From Actinomycetes bacterium (GTDB lineage Bacteria; Actinomycetota; Thermoleophilia; Gaiellales; F1-60-MAGs149), in NCBI GenBank assembly GCA_025360225.1, contig JANYCN010000016.1, positions 1 through 45,571 on the forward strand: a DNA stretch of 45,571 nucleotides, read 5' to 3'. The notes under the pieces are model-generated. The model saw nothing but the letters and a program-made list of their open reading frames with translations, was not told the origin of the DNA and did not search any database. Positions 7,394-16,218 of the stretch are shown piece by piece. The stretch's first letter is position 1, and each line of letters begins with the position of its first letter. The translations under genes were made by a program, and so were the position numbers.

Positions 7394-8947
7394 CTACCCG
7401 GCCCGGCTCGGAGGTGCCGATGATCGATCCGTTCCGGTCAATCGTTGAGCGTGCGCGCGTTCGCGTTCGACGAGCGTCCGCCGCAGGAGCTTGCCGGACG
7501 GCGACTTCGGGATCGCGTCGATCTCCTCGACGAGGCGGATTCGCTTGTGCGGTGCGAGCCGCGCCGAGGCGACCGCTGCGATCTCCGCCACGGTCGCCGT
7601 CGCGCTCGCGGTTCGCACGATGAACGCCTTCGGCAGCTCACCTGCCTCCTCGTCGGGCACGCCGATGACACACGCGTCGGCGCAGTCTGGGTGGGCGAGC
7701 AACGCCCCCTCGAGCTCGGCCGGCGGCACCTGGTAGCCCTTGTACTTGATCAGCTCCTTCAGGCGATCGACGATCCGGAACACGCCGTGCTCGTCGATCG
7801 TCGCGATGTCGCCGGTGTGCAGGAACCCGTCGGCGTCGATCATCGCTGCAGTCGCCGCCGGGTTGTTCAGGTAGCCGGCCATGACGTGCGGGCCGCGCAC
7901 GCACAGCTCGCCGTCGATCAGGATCGCCTCGGACGACGGCAACAGCGTTCCGATCGACCCTGCCGGTGCTCTCGCGTCGCCGAGCGCGACGTGCGTCACG
8001 GGGCTCGTCTCGGTCAACCCGTACCCCTGGACCACGGGGCAGCCAAGGCGCGCCGCGGCGGCGGTCTGCAGCTGCGCGTCGAGCGGAGCGGCGCCGGAGA
8101 TGACGAACCGCACCGTCGACAGGTCGTAACGCTCCACCGCCGGGTGCTTCGCGAGCGCGAGCACGACGGGCGGCGCGACGTACAGCGCCGTGGCACGGTG
8201 CTCCTGGCAGAGCGCGAGGTAGGCGTCGAGCTCGAACCGTGGCAGCGTCACGACGGTCGCCCCTCGCCGCAGCGCGTGGTTGAGCACGACCGTCTGTCCG
8301 TAGATGTGGAAGAACGGCAGGATCGCCGGAACGCAGTCCTGCTCGTCGATCGCGACGCGCGCGTCGAACTGGACGATGTTCGCGACGAGGTTGCGGTGCG
8401 TCAGCATCACGCCCTTCGGCAGGCCGGTCGTGCCGGAGGAGTACGGGAGGCTGACGAGGTCGACCGCCGGATCGATCGTCACCGGGGCGTAGGAGGCGTC
8501 GCCGCCGAGAAGGTCGTCGAGCAGCAGCACCTCCTCGACGGCCGTTCCCGTGGCCGCCTCCCGTGCGCGCTCGAGGAAGGGCTCGATCGTCACCAGCAGC
8601 CGCGCCCTGGCGTCGATCAGCTGGAACCGGAGCTCCTCCGGCGTGTACAGGGCGTTCGCCGTGGTGTTCGTCGCGCCGGCAAGCGAGACGCCGTGAAACA
8701 CCATCGCGTACGCTGGCACGTTCGGGCTCCAGAGCGCCACGACGTCGCCCTTGCGGATCCCGCGCAGCTGCAACGCCCTGGCGACCTGACGCACGCCGTT
8801 CGCGAACGCGGCGTAGCTCGTGACCTGCCCGCTCAGACCGTCGATCAAGGCCGGCGCGTCGCCCCGGGCATCGGCGTGCTCGAGGAGGAGGTCGGCGAGC
8901 GAGACGTCCGGGATCGCGACGGGGGGCCACGGGCTGACGTGGATCAT
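7394..8947 (-). CDS. AMP-forming acyl-CoA synthetase/ligase (4-coumarate-CoA ligase-like)
   Basis: A 517-residue ANL-superfamily ligase. It activates a carboxylic acid with ATP to an acyl-AMP and then forms the CoA thioester. The P-loop-like motif is YSSGTTGLPKGVMLTH. GYGLTETSPVTH, FLHTGDIATID, KELIKYKGYQVPPAELE and the terminal lysine motif SPSGKLLRR are all present. The organisation resembles plant-type 4CL and medium-chain ligases; the substrate is unknown. ATG 8947 is chosen because everything upstream in the frame is antisense to the ketosynthase gene. It is divergent from the ketosynthase with 69 bases between starts. Confidence 0.92.
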   Translation of the reverse strand: MIHVSPWPPVAIPDVSLADLLLEHADARGDAPALIDGLSGQVTSYAAFANGVRQVARALQLRGIRKGDVVALWSPNVPAYAMVFHGVSLAGATNTTANALYTPEELRFQLIDARARLLVTIEPFLERAREAATGTAVEEVLLLDDLLGGDASYAPVTIDPAVDLVSLPYSSGTTGLPKGVMLTHRNLVANIVQFDARVAIDEQDCVPAILPFFHIYGQTVVLNHALRRGATVVTLPRFELDAYLALCQEHRATALYVAPPVVLALAKHPAVERYDLSTVRFVISGAAPLDAQLQTAAAARLGCPVVQGYGLTETSPVTHVALGDARAPAGSIGTLLPSSEAILIDGELCVRGPHVMAGYLNNPAATAAMIDADGFLHTGDIATIDEHGVFRIVDRLKELIKYKGYQVPPAELEGALLAHPDCADACVIGVPDEEAGELPKAFIVRTASATATVAEIAAVASARLAPHKRIRLVEEIDAIPKSPSGKLLRRTLVERERAHAQRLTGTDRSSAPPSRAG

Positions 8948-9016
8948 GTCGGGTAGGGTAGACCGCGGCTGGCGTCGCCGCTCGTTTTCTGCTGACGGTC
9001 GGGCACACTCTGGCCT

Positions 9017-10225
9017 GTGCGCAGGGTGGTGATCACCGGCGCCGGCGTCGTCTCCTCGATCGGCACCGGACTGGACTCGTTCTGGGACGCCCTCGCGGCG
9101 GGCTCGAGCGGCGCTCGTCTCGTCGACGTCCCCGAGGTTGGTGCCGTCACGGCCTGTCCCGTCAACGGCGATGACGCGGTGGAGCGCTTCGGAAGGCGTG
9201 CTGCCCACCGCATGGATCGCGTCGGCCGGCTCGCGGCGATCGCGGCCGCCGAGGCGATCGAGCGCGCTGGCGAGCACGGCGTCGAGTCCGAGCGCATTGG
9301 CGCGGTCGTCGCGAACATCCATGGCGGCGCCGACACGATGTACGCGGCGTCGGTCGCCCTCCTGCAGCGTGGGCTCGACCGCGTCAGCCCGCTCGTCGTG
9401 CCGCTCGGCCTGCCGAACTCGGCCGTTGCTGCGGTGACCCGTGTGCACGGGCTGCGGGGGCCCTCCTCCGTCGTCACGACCGCGTGCGCGGCAGGGTCGG
9501 ACGCGATCGGACTTGCCGTGTTGCTGATCCGCGCTGGACGTGCTGACGCGATGCTTGCAGGTGGTGCTGAGGCCGCCGTCTCGTCGTTCGTCGTCGCCGG
9601 CTACCGTCGGCTCGGTGCGCTCTCGACGTCGGGACGGCCGGCGAGCGAGGCGTCCCGGCCATTTGACCGCGCGCGGGACGGGTTCGTGATGGGCGAGGGC
9701 GCCGGCATCCTGTTCCTCGAGGAGCGTGATCGGGCGATCGCTCGTGGTGCAAGGATCCTTGCCGAGGTTCTCGGTTACGGCAGCTCCTGCGACGCCGGGC
9801 ACCTCACTGACCCCGACCCGACGGGCGCTGGTCCGGCCCGGGCGATCCGGATCGCGCTGGACGACGCGCGGCTCGATCCGCGCCTTGTGGGACACGTCAA
9901 CGCCCACGCGACCTCGACGCCAGCAGGAGACGCCGCAGAGGCGCGCGCGATCGATGCCGCTGGCCTGGCGGGTGCTGCGGTGAGCGCGACCAAGTCGCTG
10001 CACGGCCACACGCTCGGCGCTGCGGGAGGGATCGAGGCGATCGCCGCGATCATGCCGTTCGTGCGCGGCGTGATCCCGGCGACCGCCAACCTCGTCGACC
10101 CCGTCGCCGATCCGGCGCTCGACCACGTCCGGTCGACCCGTCGCGCGACGGTCGACGTCGTCCTGTCGAACTCGTTCGGGTTCGGGGGTCACAACGCAGC
10201 GCTCCTCTTCGGTCGCGGCGGCTGA
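9017..10225 (+). CDS. beta-ketoacyl-ACP synthase II-like (FabF family)
   Basis: A 402-residue thiolase-fold condensing enzyme from a GTG start. The Cys-His-His set is intact: Cys157 in VVTTACAAGSDAIG, His297 in GHVNAHATSTPAGD, and His331 in TKSLHGHTLGAAGG. RDGFVMGEGAGILFLEERD and NSFGFGGHNAALLF are standard FabF signatures. It would extend an acyl-ACP with malonyl-ACP. No ACP, reductase or dehydratase gene is beside it; the only lipid-related neighbour is the divergent acyl-CoA ligase. It is therefore a solitary ketosynthase, either an extra FabF or part of a small specialised acyl pathway. Confidence 0.92.
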   Translation: MRRVVITGAGVVSSIGTGLDSFWDALAAGSSGARLVDVPEVGAVTACPVNGDDAVERFGRRAAHRMDRVGRLAAIAAAEAIERAGEHGVESERIGAVVANIHGGADTMYAASVALLQRGLDRVSPLVVPLGLPNSAVAAVTRVHGLRGPSSVVTTACAAGSDAIGLAVLLIRAGRADAMLAGGAEAAVSSFVVAGYRRLGALSTSGRPASEASRPFDRARDGFVMGEGAGILFLEERDRAIARGARILAEVLGYGSSCDAGHLTDPDPTGAGPARAIRIALDDARLDPRLVGHVNAHATSTPAGDAAEARAIDAAGLAGAAVSATKSLHGHTLGAAGGIEAIAAIMPFVRGVIPATANLVDPVADPALDHVRSTRRATVDVVLSNSFGFGGHNAALLFGRGG

Positions 10226-10229
10226 GCGC

Positions 10230-11162
10230 CTACTGCCCGCGCTGAACGCAGCTGCGAGCGGCGTTCGACCACTCCATCTGCAGCATGTAGCCGTGGCCGT
10301 TGATCAGGTTCGTGTAGCGGCCCGTGCGCGTCGAGCCGATCGCGCGACCGAAGCTCCAGGCGCACTTGTCCGAGCTCTCGGCGCCGTTGCGGTCGGTCCA
10401 GGCGTCGCCGAACGGGTCGCCGATCGACTCGCGGTGCTCGTGGCTCAACGTGTTGATCGTTGCATCTGCCTCGGCGCCGACCGGGTGCTCGGGGATCCCG
10501 CAGCCGTCGGGGGCTGTCTCGCCGTACGGCACGAAGGTGTACAGCGTCGCCTTCGTGCCAGTGCCGACGTTCGAGTGGTAGGCGCACCACGAGGTGAACG
10601 CGCACGACATCAACGACGCGCGTTCACAGCCACCGACGCCCTTCGGCGTGAGCAGGATGAACAGCGTCTCGGCGTTCGGCTTCCAGCCGCGGTCTGCGAT
10701 CACCGAGGCGACCTCGGCCTGCACCTGGGCGTCGGTGATGCAGGACTTGACGCCCGGGTACGGCTTGCAGACCGCGACGGGGAACGGGCGTGTGTCAATG
10801 GTTGTCCCGCCGAACGTCGACTCGTTGAGCACCGGGCCGCCGTGGTCGGTGTACTGCGTCAGGGTGCCGTAGACGTTGTTCGTCGTGCCGTGCGCCGCCG
10901 CAACGTCGGTGAGGTAACGGGTGACCGCGCGCTGGTAGGTGGGGGCGATCTTCTCGCCCGGCGGCACCCAGTAGATCGTGTACGTCGTGTTGTGGTGCAT
11001 CACGGCACCGCCGTGGTACAGGAGGTTGAGCGCCGCGCGCGCCGGCGGGTGGGCGCGGATCGGCTCCTTGCCGCGCGGGTGCGTGGCGTGCATCGCGCTT
11101 GCGAGCACGGGCGCTGCGCAGGCCAGCGCTGCGAGCAGGGTGGCGGTCGTCGACCGTCTCAT
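10230..11162 (-). CDS. secreted protein with HEHRE motif, putative metallopeptidase
   Basis: 310 residues beginning MRRSTTATLLAALACAAPVLASA, a good Sec signal peptide. ATG 11162 follows a clear AAGGAGG site. The mature part contains TTYTIYWVPPG, a Cys-rich middle (at least six Cys), and INTLSHEHRESIGDPFGDAW. This HEHRE resembles the zinc-binding helix of metallopeptidases without being the canonical HExxH in register with a known clan. EXORDIUM-like and other secreted families show a similar HE(x)nEA-TDP segment. Function is inferred as exported, possibly hydrolytic. Its stop lies 4 bases from the convergent ketosynthase stop. Confidence 0.72.
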   Translation of the reverse strand: MRRSTTATLLAALACAAPVLASAMHATHPRGKEPIRAHPPARAALNLLYHGGAVMHHNTTYTIYWVPPGEKIAPTYQRAVTRYLTDVAAAHGTTNNVYGTLTQYTDHGGPVLNESTFGGTTIDTRPFPVAVCKPYPGVKSCITDAQVQAEVASVIADRGWKPNAETLFILLTPKGVGGCERASLMSCAFTSWCAYHSNVGTGTKATLYTFVPYGETAPDGCGIPEHPVGAEADATINTLSHEHRESIGDPFGDAWTDRNGAESSDKCAWSFGRAIGSTRTGRYTNLINGHGYMLQMEWSNAARSCVQRGQ

Positions 11163-11255
11163 GTCGTCCTCCTTGGTGGGTGGTGAGCCCACCGTCGCAG
11201 GCGACGGCGAACGCGCGGCGCGCGCTCCGTCACGCGACCGTGTCGGACGGTCAAC

Positions 11256-12353
11256 TCACGCGCGCGACCGGTAACGCGGCCAGCCTGGAGCCTCGTGAAG
11301 GTCCCACGCTTTCTTCGGCCCGCAGCGCTTCGAGCGGTACTCGGGGGGCTGCGTGATCGTCGCGTGCGTGTAGGGCCCAAGCAACCGCGCGGAGGCCGGC
11401 GCGATCCCGAACTCCGGCCCGATCCGGAACGCGAGCTGGAAGGCCTGGCACTCGGCGTGCGCCTCGTTCAGGATCCCGTCGACGTGCTGCTGCTCGTGCG
11501 CGATCGTGATGAGGGCGTTCGCGGCGTCTGCCTCGGCCCCGGGGCACGCTCCGGTGGAGAGCGGCCGCTGGCGCACGCAGTCGACCGAGACGGCACGCGT
11601 CCGGATCTGGTCAAGCGCGAAGCACTCGACGGGTGAGAGGTGGATCACGTTCGAACCTGCCCACACGAACCCGTAGAGGTCCCACGTCCTTCCGTGGTTG
11701 CGGACGGAGGTCTGTGCGTACCTCGGCGGCTCGCAGGTCACGATCGGGTCACGGCGTCCGACGCTGCGCGCTGCCTGCTCGGCAGCGAGCTCCGTGGCGC
11801 GTGCCGCCTCGCTCCAGGCGGCGGTGGGGATCCGCTTCAGGCAGCCTGAGAGGAACTTGTGCCGCTGGGTCTCGAGACGGCTCAGTCGTCGGCTCGCCCT
11901 TGCCGCGCTCGCCGCCAGGCGGTTGAGGTGTCTGACGCGGGCGTTGAACGCATCGACGTGGGCGTTGAACGTCGCGACCTGGTCGTTGTTCGTGATCGCG
12001 CCCCTGTCCCCCTCAAGCCCGCTCCGCAGAGCCTGCACGCGCGCCCTGGTGGTGACCAGCTGACCCTCGGTCGCGAGCAGGAGCACGAGGGACGCGTGGT
12101 CGGCGGTATCGCGCGAGACGAGCCCCTCACGGCACGGCGGATCGAGGCTCGTGAGGATCGTCGGCGGCTCCGCCGGCGTCGGCGGTACCGCCGGCTCTGG
12201 CGGAACGGTCGTGATCGGTGTCGGGGGCGTCGTCGTCGTGGCCTTGGTCGCGATCGTCGTCGCGACCGGCGTCGTCTGCGTCGAACCGCCGCCAGCGCAG
12301 CCAACCGCACCGAGGACCAGCGCGAGTGCGGCGAGAGCTGTTCGGGCGATCAC
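11256..12353 (-). CDS. lipoprotein with HEQQH zinc-binding-like motif
   Basis: A 365-residue lipoprotein. The GTG at 12353 has an AGGA site, and the signal ends in a lipobox-like LGAVGCAGG. A low-complexity Thr/Pro linker (residues about 25-70) follows, suited to crossing the cell wall. Next is a probable helical or coiled-coil region rich in Ala/Arg/Leu (about 90-180), then TIAHEQQHVDGILNEAHAEC. That is an HExxH motif followed 9-12 residues later by Glu, as in gluzincin-like metallopeptidases. I do not recognise the family. It lies in tandem with the HEHRE protein on the same strand, 93 bases apart. Confidence 0.72.
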   Translation of the reverse strand: MIARTALAALALVLGAVGCAGGGSTQTTPVATTIATKATTTTPPTPITTVPPEPAVPPTPAEPPTILTSLDPPCREGLVSRDTADHASLVLLLATEGQLVTTRARVQALRSGLEGDRGAITNNDQVATFNAHVDAFNARVRHLNRLAASAARASRRLSRLETQRHKFLSGCLKRIPTAAWSEAARATELAAEQAARSVGRRDPIVTCEPPRYAQTSVRNHGRTWDLYGFVWAGSNVIHLSPVECFALDQIRTRAVSVDCVRQRPLSTGACPGAEADAANALITIAHEQQHVDGILNEAHAECQAFQLAFRIGPEFGIAPASARLLGPYTHATITQPPEYRSKRCGPKKAWDLHEAPGWPRYRSRA

Positions 12354-12363
12354 AGGCGTGTCC

Positions 12364-13785
12364 TTAGTCGAGCGGCGGACGACGGTGGGCCCACGGCGCA
12401 AGGGACTCGAGCGTCGCGCCGATCCGGAGCGCAGCGTCGTCGCGGTAGCGCCTCGCGACGATCTGGAGGCCGATCGGCAACCCGTCCCCGGTCAGGCCCG
12501 CCGGTACGGAGAGGGCCGGGCACTGGCTCGTGAAGTTGAACCAGGCGGTCATGTCGAGGCCGTGGTAGCGCCCGTCAGCCTGGTCGCGGTAGTGGTAGAA
12601 GTCGTCCTGATCGACCGGCGGCGCGGGCCGGGACATCGTCGGGCACAGGAGCGCGTCGTAGCGCTCCATCACCGGGGCAAGCTTCTGCCACTGCTCCGTG
12701 CGCAGGAACTCGAGGCGCTTGAAGTCGACGGCGCCCATCGCGAGTCCGTCATCCATCAGCGCGACCACGCGCGGATCCATCCGCTCGCGGAACTCGGGCA
12801 GCACGTGACCGAAGATCGCCGCGAGGTAGACGCCCCAGTGAGCGAGCCAGGCGTCGGCGTAGCGGCGGTCCCAGCCGATCTCTACCTCCTCGACGATCGC
12901 GCCAGCGGCCTCCAGGGTCGCCGCTGAGGCGCGTACCGCCGCCTCGACCTCTGGGTCGACAGCGTGGCAGCCGAGGTCGATTGAGAGGGCGAGGCGCATC
13001 CCTTCGACGCCGGTCGGCTGCGGTCCGGACAGGTCGAGGAGCTGCTGGCTCGTGATGTCGCGCTCGGACGGGCCGCCGCCGACGTGCACGAACAGGCGCG
13101 CATCTGCGACGGTGCGCGCGAGCGGGCCGAAGTGGTGGATCGAGTCGAACTGTGTCGGCAGGAAGTCGATCGGGATCCGCCCGAAGCTCGGCTTGAGCCC
13201 GACGATGCCGCTCCACGATGCCGGGATCCGCACCGACCCGCCCATGTCGGTGCCCTCGGCGAGGGGGACGCAGCCTGATGCGACGGCGGCTCCCGAGCCG
13301 CCCGATGAGCCGCCGGGCGTGCGTCCGAGGTTCCACGGGTTCCGCGTGATGCCCCACAACGGGCTCTCGGTGAAGCTCGAGTAGGCGAACTCCGGGGTGG
13401 TCGTCTTACCGACCATGATCGCGCCGGCGCCGAGGAGGCGCTCGACGAGCAGTGCGCTTCGCTCGGGCACGTGGTGCTCGAAGGCGAACGAGCCCATCGT
13501 CGTGCGCTTCCCCGCCGTCGGTGTCAGGTCCTTGATCGCGATCGGCACGCCGTGCAGCGGCCCGAGCGGCTCCCCCGCCATCACCGCGCGCTCCGCCTCG
13601 CGTGCGAGCGTGAGCGCCTCCTCGGCGTAGATGAAGCAGAAGCAGTTCAGCATCGGGTTGACGTCACCAATGCGAGACAGGCTGTTCGCGACGATCTCGA
13701 CGGGCGAGAGCTCGCGCTCCCGCACACGGCGTGCGAGCTCGGTTGCGGGGGTGTAGGAGAGGTCGAGGTCGGCCATACCAGGCAT
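12364..13785 (-). CDS. amidase-signature family amidohydrolase
   Basis: A 473-residue AS-family enzyme with the Ser-cisSer-Lys triad. Lys85 is in PIAIKDLTPT, the cis-Ser in RTPGGSSGGSGAAVASG, and the nucleophile Ser184 in GTDMGGSVRIPASW. GLKPSFGRIP follows as in GatA-like and aliphatic amidases. It hydrolyses a carboxamide to acid plus ammonia or amine; the substrate is unknown. A second in-frame ATG at 13776 (MADLDLSYTP) may be the true start, as neither has a convincing ribosome site. With the nitrilase it is the second amide-cleaving enzyme in the region. It is divergent from the acyltransferase, 10 bases apart. Confidence 0.92.
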   Translation of the reverse strand: MPGMADLDLSYTPATELARRVRERELSPVEIVANSLSRIGDVNPMLNCFCFIYAEEALTLAREAERAVMAGEPLGPLHGVPIAIKDLTPTAGKRTTMGSFAFEHHVPERSALLVERLLGAGAIMVGKTTTPEFAYSSFTESPLWGITRNPWNLGRTPGGSSGGSGAAVASGCVPLAEGTDMGGSVRIPASWSGIVGLKPSFGRIPIDFLPTQFDSIHHFGPLARTVADARLFVHVGGGPSERDITSQQLLDLSGPQPTGVEGMRLALSIDLGCHAVDPEVEAAVRASAATLEAAGAIVEEVEIGWDRRYADAWLAHWGVYLAAIFGHVLPEFRERMDPRVVALMDDGLAMGAVDFKRLEFLRTEQWQKLAPVMERYDALLCPTMSRPAPPVDQDDFYHYRDQADGRYHGLDMTAWFNFTSQCPALSVPAGLTGDGLPIGLQIVARRYRDDAALRIGATLESLAPWAHRRPPLD

Positions 13786-13795
13786 CGTACGGGAC

Positions 13796-15913
13796 GTGAC
13801 GACGCGCGCATCGACCCTTCGTTCCCCGACCTCCGCGCCGGTCAGCCCGCGGTTTCGCGGGGACGTAGAGGGGCTTCGCGCGCTCGCCGTCGGCGCGGTC
13901 GTCGTCGCGCACGCTGACCAGCGGCTCGCGCCCGGTGGCTACGTCGGAGTCGACGTCTTCTTCGTCATCTCCGGGTTCCTGATCACGCTTCTGCTCCTGC
14001 GCGAGCACGCAGAGACCGGCCGGATCAGCCTCACCCGCTTCTGGGCTCGGCGCGTGAGGCGGCTGCTTCCGATGAGCGCCCTCACCCTCCTCACGTCGCT
14101 CATCGTCGCGTGGCTTCTGTTCCCTCCCGTGGACGTTCCCGACGTTGCGTCCTCCGTTCGCGCGGCGTCGCTCCTCCAGGAGAACTGGCACCTGATTGCC
14201 GGCGCGACGGACTACTTCAGTCGCGACCTCACCCACGACCCGTTGCTGCACTTCTGGTCTCTCAGCGTCGAGGAGCAGTTCTACGCGCTCTGGCCAGTGC
14301 TGCTGGTGCTTTCCTTGCTGGTGGCGCGCCGGTGTACGCCACGGCGAGCGTCGTCCACGGTCGTGGCGGCGGTGCTCGCGTCGGTGCTCGCGGTGTCGTT
14401 CGTGGCGTCGGCTACCCTCACCGCGTCCGTCCCCGTTGCCGCCTACTACAGCCTTCGGACAAGGGCGTGGGAGCTTGCCGTTGGCGCGATCGTTGCAGCT
14501 TGGGCCGGCCGCCTGGCAGCGAGGCTCACTTCGCGAGGGCGATCGGTCCTCGCACTCGGCGGTCTCGGCGCGATCATCTCGGCAATCGGCCTCTTCGACC
14601 CACAGACGCCGTTCCCTGGCGTCGCTGCGGCGCTGCCCGTGCTCGGTGCGGCCGCGGTGATCGCCGCAGGTCACGGCGCGTCGCCGACGCTCGTCGCCCG
14701 ACTTCTCAGCAGCGCAACCCCACGGTTCGTCGGTCGCGTCTCCTATAGCTGGTACCTGTGGCACTGGCCCGCGCTCGTCACGTGTCAGGTCGTGTTTCTC
14801 GCGAGGGCGGAAGCCAACCATCCGTCCGAGGTGCGACGCTCCGTGGTCGCCGCCGCCGCCGTCGCCGGTTCCTTCCTGCTCGCGGTGGTGTCGCAGCGGC
14901 TGGTGGAGGTGCCGATCCGTCGTTCGAGCTGGCTGCGAGCTTCGCGGCTTGCGACGTTCGCTCTTGGCGGGTTGCTGGTTGGAGGCGTCGTCGCCGCCTC
15001 CGCGTGGCTCGACCGTCGCCCGACAGGTCTGACTCCTGTTGCCCCTGCCGCGAGGTTCGCGATTGCCTCCCCGGCACGCGGGGCCCGTCTCGTCGCCGAC
15101 CTCAGCGTCGCCCGAGCTGACTGGCTCGGACCACTCAAGGGGTGCGTCAACCGCGCCCAGTCTGACGCTCGCGCCGCCTGCGTCCTCGGCGACCGCGCCG
15201 CCGGGCCACGGGTCGTGATCGTTGGCGACTCGCACGCGGCCGCCCTTGTCCCGGCGCTCGATGCACTGGCTCGCGTCCGGCACTGGCGCCTTGAGGTCGC
15301 GACCCACAACGGTTGCCCGTTCGTCGACGGACGCGTTGCGGCGACGACCGGCGCAGAGAGCGAGTACTGCGAGCGGTGGCACGCCAAGGTCGTCCGGCGC
15401 CTCCTCGCAGGCGGCCCGATCGCGGTTCTGATCGTGGCGAACGCAGCCGGGGAGGCACCTCGACTGCTCGGTGACGACGGCCGCGGGTTGAACGCGGCCG
15501 AGGTTCCGACGGTGTGGGGGCGCGCGCTCGCCCGTACCGTGGCGCTCTTTCGAGGCGTCGCGGGACGGGTGATCGTGGTTCAGGAGCCGGCATTGCCGAA
15601 GTCTGATCCGATCGAATGCCTGACGCTGAACGCCGAGGACGTGTCGCTCTGCTCGTTCGATCGGCGCACGCTCGCCCATCCGGATCGGGACCTGCTCGCC
15701 GGTGCAGCGGCCGCCCTGCGAGGCGCCGGCGTCCGGTACGCCGACCTGACGCCGCTCCTGTGTCCGCACCCCCGGTGCCCGGTCGTGACGGCGGGGGGCA
15801 TCGTCATGTTCAAGGACACCGGCCACCTCGCACGGGCGTTCAGTGCGTCGATCGGCGCGCTCGTCGGGCTTGCCCTGGACAACGCAACCCCGTTGCCGTC
15901 CGTACGCTCGTAG
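13796..15913 (+). CDS. OafA/YrhL-type O-acyltransferase with C-terminal SGNH domain
   Basis: 705 residues from a GTG start. Residues about 20-400 form the acyltransferase-3 membrane domain with roughly ten helices, starting FRGDVEGLRALAVGAVVVAH and containing GGYVGVDVFFVISGFLIT and RFWARRVRRLLP. The extracytoplasmic SGNH domain follows, with RVVIVGDSHAAALVPAL near residue 475 and the Asp-x-x-His pair in KDTGHLARAFS near the C-terminus. Such proteins transfer acetyl or other acyl groups to surface glycans or peptidoglycan. It probably decorates a cell-envelope polysaccharide, though it is about 14 kb from the glycan cluster. Confidence 0.92.
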   Translation: MTTRASTLRSPTSAPVSPRFRGDVEGLRALAVGAVVVAHADQRLAPGGYVGVDVFFVISGFLITLLLLREHAETGRISLTRFWARRVRRLLPMSALTLLTSLIVAWLLFPPVDVPDVASSVRAASLLQENWHLIAGATDYFSRDLTHDPLLHFWSLSVEEQFYALWPVLLVLSLLVARRCTPRRASSTVVAAVLASVLAVSFVASATLTASVPVAAYYSLRTRAWELAVGAIVAAWAGRLAARLTSRGRSVLALGGLGAIISAIGLFDPQTPFPGVAAALPVLGAAAVIAAGHGASPTLVARLLSSATPRFVGRVSYSWYLWHWPALVTCQVVFLARAEANHPSEVRRSVVAAAAVAGSFLLAVVSQRLVEVPIRRSSWLRASRLATFALGGLLVGGVVAASAWLDRRPTGLTPVAPAARFAIASPARGARLVADLSVARADWLGPLKGCVNRAQSDARAACVLGDRAAGPRVVIVGDSHAAALVPALDALARVRHWRLEVATHNGCPFVDGRVAATTGAESEYCERWHAKVVRRLLAGGPIAVLIVANAAGEAPRLLGDDGRGLNAAEVPTVWGRALARTVALFRGVAGRVIVVQEPALPKSDPIECLTLNAEDVSLCSFDRRTLAHPDRDLLAGAAAALRGAGVRYADLTPLLCPHPRCPVVTAGGIVMFKDTGHLARAFSASIGALVGLALDNATPLPSVRS

Positions 15914-15936
15914 AGCGGAGACCCACCGATGAGCCG

Positions 15937-16209
15937 CTACGCCGCGCCGAAGCGGCGTGTCGCTCGGGCTCGCGCCCGTTCCGCCTCTGCCTCGCGCGTC
16001 CGGGCTGGCGCGGAGGTCACAAGCTCGGCGAGCAGGCGCGTCGTCGCCTCCGTCACGGCAGCGACGGCCCGCGTGAAGGCCTCCTCGTTCGCCTTCGACG
16101 GCCGCACGGCGCCGCCGACCTTCCGCACGTACTGCAGCGCAGCCGCCTCGACCTCGTCAGGCGTCGCCGGGGGCGTGAAGTTGTGCAGCGGACGGATGTT
16201 GCGACACAT
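15937..16209 (-). CDS. DUF2277 family protein
   Basis: 90 residues starting MCRNIRPLHNFTPPATPDEV and containing ALQYVRKVGG and RPSKANEEAFTRAV. These match the DUF2277 family closely as I recall it. Members are small, soluble and of unknown function, common in Actinomycetota and Proteobacteria. The N-terminal Met-Cys-Arg-Asn-Ile-Arg is the most conserved part. It lies just downstream of the flavoprotein gene on the same strand (9 bases apart), so the two may share a transcript. Confidence 0.92.
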   Translation of the reverse strand: MCRNIRPLHNFTPPATPDEVEAAALQYVRKVGGAVRPSKANEEAFTRAVAAVTEATTRLLAELVTSAPARTREAEAERARARATRRFGAA

Positions 16210-16218
16210 CGACGGGCC

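Noticed and set aside
13664-15826. 720-residue minus-strand frame opposite the acyltransferase
   Set aside because: It is an Arg/Asp/Glu-rich antisense shadow with no domain; the plus-strand protein has clear acyltransferase and SGNH motifs.
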